Shown: one piece after another, positions 55,421-64,000 of the stretch
Layout: the number at the start of each line of letters is the position of its first letter
Numbering within the stretch: the first letter of the stretch is position 1
Origin: Stictocephala bisonia
Taxonomy: Eukaryota; Arthropoda; Insecta; Hemiptera; Membracidae
DNA length: 64,000 bases
Direction: 5' to 3'
Assembly: GCA_035578905.1 (NCBI GenBank)
Contig: JAQJVL010000004.1
Coordinates: 4,941,582 to 5,005,581, forward strand
Notes under the pieces: model-generated
The model's input: the letters and a program-made list of their open reading frames with translations, nothing else
Told to the model about the DNA's origin: nothing
Database searches by the model: none
Position numbers and translations under genes: made by a program

Positions 55421-56895
55421 GTATACCTCTATTGATTAAATATTCTCCCGGTGTAGCATAAATTTTCCCCATGTAAAATATGACGGTTGAGTGATTGTGA
55501 CAAACCATTTAATGATTGTTATGTTAGTTTTGACTAGTAATAAAAATATAAATGTAGAATCAGTTGAAAATGCATACAAAGTAGATTTTGAAAATGAGGT
55601 GTGTTTCTTAGACACTAATTCGTAACGCATTCTAGGCACAAATCTAATTAAAAGGTTGCGTTTCCACATCTTTATCAGAAAAAAATAGTAACAAAAAGTA
55701 AAATAGCACTTCATAAACCGTGGAGTCACATTAGACCATTGGTCTCAGGTGCAGAGTATGAGAGGACATTCCTCCCTTCACCTGCGTAAACTTATTTACT
55801 TAATCTCTAACATCAAAAAAATGTCATGACAGTTTATATAAAAAAAATTGAAAATGGTAACCATGGTGTGCATGATAAGGGTAACCATGAAGTAAATTAA
55901 GTTTAAGAAATTATTGGAAGGTGAAAATCATTTAACTGAAGCATGATAAATTATGTATTTAAACTTAACTATACTATAACATTGAACATCATACAAATAA
56001 CACCACAGTCTTTGTTTACATTACATATCTATTACTAGCTAGGACCATGGATCGACCAAACGAATTAAACATATAAACTACACAGTATTCCTTGAGCCAT
56101 CAAGGCCATTAAACATGACAATATTTTTACATTGTATAATTGAAATATCAAAAGTAAATCTCATGAGAATTGACAAATTATCAAGATATAGTAGATCCTT
56201 GGATGGAGGTACATGTGCATGAGGAAGAGGGGTGTATATCTAGAATAGGTTTGGTAGGCAATCCAAAGCATCTCATTCATACTGATAGTCGTGCAATTCG
56301 TAGTAAAACTAAAAATGTAACTAACTATATAACTAACGTCACCAGACTCGCTAAATAAAACACACACTGCAACACTTTCTCCACCTTTAAGGTTAAGGAA
56401 AAAGTGGGATGGGCAAGCTTGGTCAACACTTCAATAAACAAATAATAATGATGCTCTGTTTTTAAAAACAATAGTAGACTATAGCTTATATCATTAACTC
56501 TTTCTGATCTAATCCATCATCTCTAAGGCTACGTTATGCATTATTTCTTCCTTTATTGTGTAATATTTAACGTATCATCATCATTTCCTCTCCAATAACT
56601 TTACTTGACTAGCTCACAAGGTTTGTAATGAACCAATTTTAACCAGCTATTCTTTTTACAAATGGTGTCAACTTGTAGATATTAGGAGTGTCATTTAAGT
56701 TGTTTTACATGGATTATTCTACTGAGCATATTATTTTTTTTACTGTTAAACAAATCATAATAATCAAGTAGGTGTTAATTCCTTATTGACACTGTCATCT
56801 GTTCTGTGGATTTGTTTTATGGTGAGTGTTTATATGACCATTAAGAATACTTTGAAGAGTTATTATTTTAAAGTAAACAGGATACTGCTCATCTA
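55421..56895. other. Intergenic with one unrecognised ORF
   Basis: At 56170-56358 a 62-codon frame (DPWMEVHVHEEEGCISRIGL, VGNPKHLIHTDS) has protein-like composition but I do not recognise it. It lacks a convincing context, and the rest is featureless. Confidence 0.35.
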
Positions 56896-58214
56896 AGATG
56901 ATTATGCTTCGTAAACTGGAATTTCTAGGAGTCACAGGGGTTACTTTAAGCTGGTTTAAAACATACTTAGGAAGCAGACAGCAGATAGTTTCTTTAGATG
57001 GTGTTCAAAGTGAATTGAAACATATCACTTATGGAGTCATCCAGGCAGTACATTAGGTCTTCTACTATTCCTCGTATATCAAAATAATATTTCTAAAATT
57101 CAATTAAGTAGTGGTCACATGTTTCTGTATGTGGATGACACCGCTTTAGTCTTTGACGGATCGACGTGGATTGTGGCCTACCAGTTTGCTGCTCAAGGGT
57201 TGGTCACAGTTAAACGATGGTTTGACCATAATCGGCTTACCGTAAATGTGGCTAAGACTAAATGTTTGGCGGTTTCTCTACATACTTCTGGTGATCTGGT
57301 AAATCATGACTTGCGCCTTCATGTATGTGACAGTGTGCCGGACTGTCAGTATGATGTCATTCAGCGTGTTGACAACTACAAATACCTAGGTGTTATATTT
57401 GATAATAGACTAAGCTGGATGCCGCATGTTCAATACATTAACAATAATTTACGCAAATGCATATATATTTTTTCTGTTTTGTCTCGAGTGTTACACCTGA
57501 ATAAATTAAAAGTAATTTATTATACTTATGTTCAATCTATCTTGCAATATTGTATCTTAGTTTGGGGAGGTACTCCAAAGTTAATTATACATCCATTAGA
57601 AATAACACAAAAAAGTAGTACGAAATCAGCTCTGGAAAAATCAGTTTACTTTCCCACTAACATGCTGTTTGAATTATTCACCGTCTTAGATGTCCGCCAG
57701 TTGTTCATAAAAGTTTTACTTCTATATAGCTTTAAAAGGCAGTTTTATATGCTACAAAAATCTAATTATACATACTCAACTAGACATCGTACCAATGTTA
57801 GCACAACTACTCAACGTGTAACAAAAACTGTCAATAAAATGAATTCAAATTTTCTTATTCATATTTTGTATGAAAAAATTTAGTCCTTTGAGCTGTAAGT
57901 ATGTTTATGTTATTCCACTATAACACGTTGTTTTGTATAAGTTATATACTTATTTTGTAATAAGTACACTTATACAAAAGTGGATGTATAATTATTTTGT
58001 AATATGTTCACTATAAATTATTGTATTTTTTCTTCAATGTTAGTTTCTTAAAATTTTTTACATACAGTGTTTAAGTTATCCAAAAGCCTCTGTGAGACTG
58101 TAGAACTCAGTTTCCACGCACAGGTTTATTACCCATGTGGTGACCTTTTCCATGTTTAAAATGTATAAGTGTAATTGTATTTTTGGTAATAAATAAACAA
58201 TTATTATTATTAAG
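56896..58214 (+). mobile_element. LINE-C, 5'-truncated, with reverse transcriptase C-terminal half
   Basis: The element starts in the RT (KLEFLGVTGVTLSWFKTYLG), passes a frameshift near 57030 (IQGSTLG, degraded from PQGS-LGP), and continues open to 57883. The 3' UTR ends AATAAATAAACA and an ATT repeat at 58213. Confidence 0.88.
57119..57883 (+). pseudogene. LINE-C reverse transcriptase fragment with YVDD
   Basis: The frame of 254 codons carries the RT active site YVDD (57128-57139; FLYVDDTALVFDG). It then has the thumb (NVAKTKCLAVS, YKYLGVIFDNRLSWMPHV) and the C-terminal YVQSILQYCILVWGG. The endonuclease and fingers are absent because of 5' truncation, and an upstream frameshift cuts off the rest of the palm. 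The ATT-type tail resembles that of LINE-B, suggesting related 3' end recognition. Confidence 0.86.
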
Positions 58215-58534
58215 GTGCATGGAAAAGCTGCTCCAAAATGATGTTCTAATCTTATAATGTCACTAGTAACACGATAGAAAAGCGTATCATTTCACAAATA
58301 AGCAAATTTAAACAGAGATTATGGCATTCTTCATAAGTCGTTCCGTTTTCAAGTATGTTGCATATTTATCATGTACTTGTTGAGCTCATGTTGTATACCT
58401 GTTGTTTCTGCGGTGTCTGTACAAATGTGTGTAGTCAGTGCAGCCATTGAAACAAAATTCTCTAAACAAAAGATCACTTCCTCCATCCTTATCCCTAACT
58501 AAATTGACAAATTCAGACTTAATATAATTACTAT

Positions 58535-59045
58535 AGAATTCGGTTCATTTGGTTTCTATGACTTTTCCCAAAATGTGCCACCATTTTGCATAAAGAATTT
58601 CAAAAGCGCACTCTACAGACCTGTGAGCCCTGGACAAACGATAGAGGTATAATTTGTTTTTTTCTGGGGTTAAGTCTTTGTTAGCATAAGGCCTCAGAAG
58701 GTAAGTCTTTACAGGTTAAACTTCATCAGCTATTATGACGTTTGGAAGTGACTTACACAGAAATAAAGCGCCAAACGTAATGCCATCATTTTGAACCTAA
58801 AACAATTGTTAAGAAATTATAATCTTGGTCAGCAACAGCTTGCAAGATGAAGGGAAACTCTTTGTAATTAAAATGTGTCGACCCAGAAAGTGGAGGAGAA
58901 TCCTGCAATGCTTTCTGTCAATCGCCCCTACACAGTTAGGAAAATTTCACACATCCCAATATCCTGCTCTTGACTTTTCACCGCAGTAAAATGCGGTCTC
59001 CTTTAGACCATTCTGCAAACTGGATACTTACTCCATTGGTTGAAA
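58535..59045 (-). pseudogene. PIF/Harbinger (HARBI1-like) transposase fragment
   Basis: The minus strand in shifting frames gives NCVGAIDRKH with the first Asp, SGSTHFNYKEFPFILQAVAD with the second Asp region, LPNVIIADEV-PVKTYLLRPY, and RLSRAHRSVECAF near 58620. These are the ordered core blocks of HARBI1-type nucleases (GAIDGKH, NYKG-FS, AVAD, NYRLSRARRV-E-AFG). Multiple frameshifts and an in-frame stop make it a pseudogene. The start of the protein and the termini were not found. Confidence 0.8.
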
Positions 59046-59828
59046 TTTCAATTCACATCGCTCTTTGTATGTGCATGTCGTGTCTAGCATCTTTGCGTCA
59101 CTGTCTATGTGTTTTTACCCTAACTTTCATAGGATAGTTTTCTTTTATTTGTATTATTAAAATTAACCTAACAGGTAATGTGTTGAAAATAGCACTAATT
59201 TAGTGTTGGGATTCTGGTGTTACAAAAACTAGATTTTAAGTGCTCATAATACCTAAAAGACTAGGTAATTTTACAATATTAATTTTTTGAATAATTATAA
59301 TTTCTGTTTTAGTGTGCAAGATTTCATAATTGTTATTGCACTATTTAGTTAATAATAGTACAATGATAATAGAGTATATTTATTTTATCTTACAATACTA
59401 ATATGAATTACTTTTAGAGTATATGTAAATATCGATCAAAAAATAAATAGCTGTTCTCAAAGTGTCAACCAGAATAAGTACAGAACTTCACACAGATATC
59501 AAGTGCATTTATGGAAATATTTCATTAATGCTGGATAATGATATAATCTATTATACTAAAGCATCCTATTATTTAATTATTAAATGACCAAACAACATTT
59601 ACATTAATAAACTATTCACTAAAAACCACATCAGACTATAAAGTGTGTAAACCAATGTTGCCCATCTAGGACACTAATGAAACATAGTCCTTCAAACAAG
59701 GATGTACTGTATCCTGGTTGCACTAATGATAAAAGTACTTCACACATCTGAACAACATTAAAAATTATATTTATGTTTGGAAGCTCTTGTATGGTGCTTC
59801 AACACACTACAATAATACTTATTTACTG
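59046..59828. other. Intergenic, nothing recognised
   Basis: AT-rich spacer between the Harbinger relic and the TTAA elements. Confidence 0.6.
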
Positions 59829-59832
59829 TTAA

Positions 59833-60384
59833 CCCCTTAAGTGCTGTAAACGCATATCTATGTCTATGGCCAAGAATAGTATAAGCGTTGACATTATATA
59901 CACTCCTTGTGTTTCTGTGCTGAATCTAAAGAGGCATTATCTTTTTAACTGCCTCAGTCACATCCATACAAATCAGTCTACTGTCTTGCTTCATTAATAT
60001 ATTTTCAGCTGTATTACTTTATAAAAATAACATTTTATACAATAATGGCCCAAATATATTTATTTTTTACTAAATTATTTTTGGTACTAGTTTCATTGTA
60101 TCTCAATCCCTAATCCAATCGCCAGCATTCCAAAATGTTCTAGGGGTAACATATTTTCATACCCTCCATAGAACATAATTCTCCTCTCCTCAATTCCAAA
60201 TTCTAACAAAACTTCAAAAATTCTATTTTCATATTTTTAGGATCAAAGATATTAAAATTAAATATTTCTATCTCTGGTTTATGATTATTTAAGATATTTT
60301 TCATTTTCTAGTACATTGAGATAAAATACATGAAAACCCAACCAGATCAGAGCTTAAATCTGAGTTAACACAGCACATAAAGGG
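59833..60384. mobile_element. TTAA-flanked non-autonomous element, 552 bp
   Basis: TTAA occurs at 59829-59832 and 60385-60388. The inverted ends are CCCCTTAAGTGCTGT (left) and CCCTTTATGTGCTGT (right complement). No coding frame. Confidence 0.8.
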
Positions 60385-60477
60385 TTAAGAACATTGAGTT
60401 TCAAATCCTCTGACTGCAGAATATGTACAATACATAGTAAAAAAATTACTTTATAGTGGTCAGTCTTAATTATAAAT

Positions 60478-61475
60478 AGGTTTTACCCCAATTTGTAAAA
60501 CAATGAACAGTTATTGTTTAGTTCAAATAACATTATATACAATTTAATAAAACAAAATACTAATTCAATGTTACCTAAATAGATTGAAGACAATATAAAA
60601 GTAATTAACCCTTCTTACGCAGCAAGCAGATGTATACCCAGCCTCTACTTTGCCCCCAACGCGGTTAACGAACATATCTGAAATCAAATATTTCTGTCGA
60701 TAGTGTAAATAATAGTTCCTAAAACTTCTGCTAGAGTGCAGCATCAACTTAGACATGTCTTTGGCCAACTCCCTCAGCTTATCAAAAACATAAATCATCT
60801 ATGAACGAAAAGAGGCAGAGCAGCCAATCAGAGCATGCATGCTCCATTTCCTGTCTTTGAACTCAAGCACATTGTTTTCAACACTTATTGTTTTTTTTTT
60901 TCTGTTTTCTAGTCTTCAATTATTTTGTTGTAGTTATTATTGTATCATAAATGAAAGATACTGTTAAAATTTTAACTAAAACGTTGACAATTTTTTATAT
61001 TTGTACTTTTCATTATAATTGTAGGCCTACATCTACAATAAAATAGCGTACATCTAAAACTTAAAAAAGAAATTAACTGCACATTTAATTAAAATTATTT
61101 GTTTTACATATTTACGTGTTACTTTAAAATAGGGTAAAATAATTTCTGCGTGCAAAGGGTTAAAACATTTTGAAAGGGGAAAGCAGAGATAAGAAATACA
61201 ACTGACACATTGATAAACACTGATATGGTCAACTTACCGAACTAACATTTTTATAGGTTTTAACCCAATTTGTAAAACATTGAACAGTTTTTGTTTAGCT
61301 CAGATAACATTATATACAATTTAGTGAAAGAAAATGCTAATACAATGTTAGCTAAATAGATTGAAGACAATATAAAGTAATTAAAACATTTGGAAAGGGA
61401 AAAGCAGTGATAATACAAGTGACACATTGATAAACACTCATATGGATCAACTTACCAAACTAACATTTTGATATT
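60478..61475 (+). repeat. Duplicated segment of about 225 bp; first copy split by a TTAA element
   Basis: The unit runs from TTTTA(C)CCCAATTTGTAAAAC through GATTGAAGACAATATAAA to CTAACATTTT. Copy 1 is 60478-60608 plus 61164-61252, separated by the element at 60609-61159. Copy 2 is 61253-61475. The copies are roughly 85-90% alike by eye. Confidence 0.88.
60609..61159. mobile_element. TTAA-flanked non-autonomous element, 551 bp, with preserved empty site nearby
   Basis: TTAA occurs at 60605-60608 and 61160-61163. The inverted ends are CCCTTCTTACGCAG (left) and CCCTTTGCACGCAG (right complement). The paralogous sequence at about 61374-61390 reads AAGTAATTAAAACATTT with one TTAA, i.e. the unoccupied target. 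Confidence 0.9.
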
Positions 61476-61611
61476 CTATTGAACAATCTATCATGGAGTA
61501 AATATTTGCTATTAAAAAATTGGAAATTACAAGATGCTACAGGAGTTATTCATAATAATTACATAGCAATTTGGATTCACATATATTTAGAAATTACAAT
61601 AAAATTTTTAA

Positions 61612-62595
61612 CCCATTGACCTATGAGTTTATTTATTTGTACTGCACAGTCAGTTATTTATCCTATTAAAATCAAGGAAAATGTAAGCATTTGGCAAAAC
61701 AATCTTTTAAATTAGAGCAACATTTTTATATTTTTACAACAAAACAGACTTCAAATATATATAGTTTATGTGTACCTAAAAAATAATTATAACAAAATGA
61801 TATAAAAGATAAAGATTTTTTGTTTTTATTTTTACAAATTTTGATATCAAGTGTATATATTTTTTAGTAAACAATTAAAAATCATTATTGAGTGTCTATA
61901 GTTTTGTTGACAGTTTAAATCTCTACAAAAGAGTATTATATTTTATAAATAATATTTTTAAATCATCACAAAATTTTTTTTAATCGATGTAAAATTTTGA
62001 CTTTAGCCAAAAATACAAAACAATGTATACATAGAACTACATGGAGATAAAACTTGAGTGGGAGTTCAATATATAATATATTTATATTAATAAAAATATA
62101 GAATTTAAGTATTTGAATATTATAAGACAAACTTTATATCATACACACTAATGGTAATCCTTTAGTCATGGTCCCGCCATGACTAATAACAAAACATTCT
62201 CACTTGTCCGCTTATGTTTACAATCACAAACTGAAAGATAAATTTGATTGTTACAAAGCTGACAAGGAACAGAAAGAAATATTGAAGCACATAGAGTAAC
62301 AATAAGTTGGTTATTATTGTCATACACATTGTTGTTTAGCTCGCAAATATCGTAGTTTGCATGCGACATTGCAATGTATTTTTAGGTTATAAAACGATCA
62401 AGTGGTAGCTCATATATTTTTTTTAAGTATTTCGGTCTTCAATGATTGTTTTTATTAATATTTTGAACCATTTGATGCAATAGTTTTAAAAAAATATTCA
62501 AAAGGCATTGTTACCATCATGGAACAGTTTAATGATAGCAATTTTGAGCCTAGATTGGCTGTCACGGAACGGTTCCGTGAAAATAGGCCAATGGG
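61612..62595. mobile_element. TTAA-flanked element, 984 bp
   Basis: TTAA occurs at 61608-61611 and 62596-62599. The inverted ends are CCCATTGACCTAT (left) and CCCATTGGCCTAT (right complement). A small minus-strand ORF with a true ATG (62369-62166) has Cys-rich PCQLCNN..CDCKHK, but no known match. Confidence 0.75.
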
Positions 62596-62599
62596 TTAA

Positions 62600-63070
62600 A
62601 TAAGTTCAAGCTAATTTGTAAATAATTCCTTTTGTTGGATTAGTAAAATTAAGTTTCTTCAAAACAAGGTAAGTGACATGGTTTAAGGTTCTTTTAATAA
62701 TACACTTTTGATAAGTAGTTTGAAAGTATACATGGTAAACGCAAATGGAGATATCTCAAATTTGATGGTATCATCTTCAGTATATCACAGCAAAAGAGGA
62801 ATGGAGCTGCGAGTTGCAGTTGTTATTAAACCATTCTAGACCAGAAGCCTTAAAATATCTCCACTTTTCATTTGAGATATCCACAATTAAAATTTAGTTT
62901 AGTAATAAGGTCTTATTGGTCCCTTTAACTATGTTAAAGATCAAATTGTTTTTAAGTAGCGTATTTAATTGGTCAATTGAGCATACATTTAAGATTTTTA
63001 TACATTCCTATTTGTGAAATTTCAACTTGATGCATATCTCTTATAATGAGTCATAATTTACTGTGTAAAT
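62600..63070. other. Intergenic, nothing recognised
   Basis: AT-rich sequence only. Confidence 0.6.
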
Positions 63071-63074
63071 AAAA

Positions 63075-63460
63075 TGAATGAAATGAAAAATGTCTTTATT
63101 GTATTTGTTTTTTATACAAATGGTCAGGTTAGGACTACATAGTTCTCTCTTACACCTAACCGTTATTATTAAACATTTTATATAATTTTAACTTTACAAA
63201 AAAATTATAGAAACTATTTAAATTGGTTGATAAAAATAAGTAAATGAATAATTTAATAAATGATATAAAAGAAAGAGTAGGAAAATAACAATAGTAAATT
63301 ATAAAATGAAAATAAAATAGCAATAATATTACACCTATAAATATAATTATATTTGAAGAGGAGCAGATTACATATAAACTATAAAAAACATTATTAAATT
63401 AAGTTCAAACATACATCATCTTGCATACTGCACCCTTCAGTCTGCCAGGCCAACAGCGAG
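63075..63460 (-). repeat. Interspersed repeat (copy 2 of the 14905 family)
   Basis: It carries TGAATGAAATGAAAAATGTC and GTCAGGTTAGGACTACATAG with a later CACCTAACC, matching blocks of 14905-15330 in the same orientation. Confidence 0.5.
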
Positions 63461-64000
63461 CCCATTACTCAGTCTATAGTGTATACTTGTTATATTGCAT
63501 TAATCTGCTATTTATTTCTTCAATGAAAACTTTAAATAATATTCTTATTTTATATAACAACAGCACATATATTTCACCTATCCATTTTAATGACAGGTTA
63601 TATATTATATAAAAAATGACCACTTATCACATTTCTATATTAATTTATACACTGTATGTTCTGAAATGTTGATGCTTAATTATTTTTAAATGCATTTAAT
63701 TATTTATTAATTTTCTAATAAACATACATTTAATTACTTGAGAGAGATATGAGTATAATTACATGTTCATGTGTTCTCTAAATGATAGTTTAGAGTCGAC
63801 AAATCACAGTATGATTACTCGTATGGTTTTAGATCACAATTAGATAAAATTATTAATATCTAAAAATTAGAATCAATAGTATAAAGTTTTATTTTGTAGT
63901 TAAATTTAAGTGTCATGTATACTAGGCCAAATATTTATATACAGAATTGATAACTCTAGGAGTTGTGATAATGAACCACGCATGTTCATAGAGTGATAGT
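63461..64000. other. Window end, nothing recognised
   Basis: AT-rich sequence without a supported feature. Confidence 0.6.

Overview
This is a repeat-rich, AT-rich, intron-bearing animal nuclear segment. I infer an insect, possibly a hemipteran with a large genome; the window holds no species marker. There are no operons, ribosomal RNA genes or CRISPR arrays. The only host gene I can support is the 3' part of a TBC1D22-type Rab GTPase-activating protein gene on the plus strand. Its eight visible exons (122-298, 12638-12736, 14103-14248, 19986-20114, 20411-20597, 24681-24863, 36967-37190, 43441-43581) join in phase to about 428 codons, and the N-terminal exons lie left of the window.

Almost everything else is mobile or repeated DNA, most of it inside the gene's introns. 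Intron 1 holds an old PHD/FP25K-type LINE (minus strand, about 11.3 to 1.27 kb). It is split by a younger, apparently intact LINE (about 9.74 to 4.15 kb). The younger element has a 570-residue ORF1 (FLYWCH finger, coiled coil, Ulp1-like protease, SGNH esterase) and a 970-residue endonuclease/reverse transcriptase ORF2 in the -1 frame, with a T-TTT-TTA slippery heptamer directly before the ORF1 stop. Introns 2 and 3 carry self-complementary retroposon-like repeats with 14-16 bp target duplications, a minisatellite, a tRNA-iMet-like relic and a mariner relic. Intron 5 carries a KRBA2-like integrase pseudogene and a LINE tail. Intron 6 carries a long-arm foldback element, about 40 copies of a 58-bp satellite, and a decayed piggyBac element with TTAA flanks. 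Intron 7 carries a three-level nest: a Tigger/pogo element containing a LINE tail, which contains a 928-bp near-perfect mariner palindrome.

Downstream of the gene (43.6-64 kb) I see only transposon material: TTAA-flanked non-autonomous elements (one starts 48 bp after the TBC1D22 stop codon), a P-element/THAP9-like transposase relic with a GC-rich 36-bp minisatellite, a second hairpin retroposon, a LINE 3' fragment, a PIF/Harbinger transposase pseudogene, and a local duplication in which one copy keeps the empty site of a 551-bp TTAA element.

The strongest candidates for something undescribed are the LINE ORF1 architecture with its frameshift site, and the hairpin retroposon family, whose members share a head sequence and a CTGAAGA / GAAA stem-loop core. 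All homology calls come from motifs read by eye; no database search was run.
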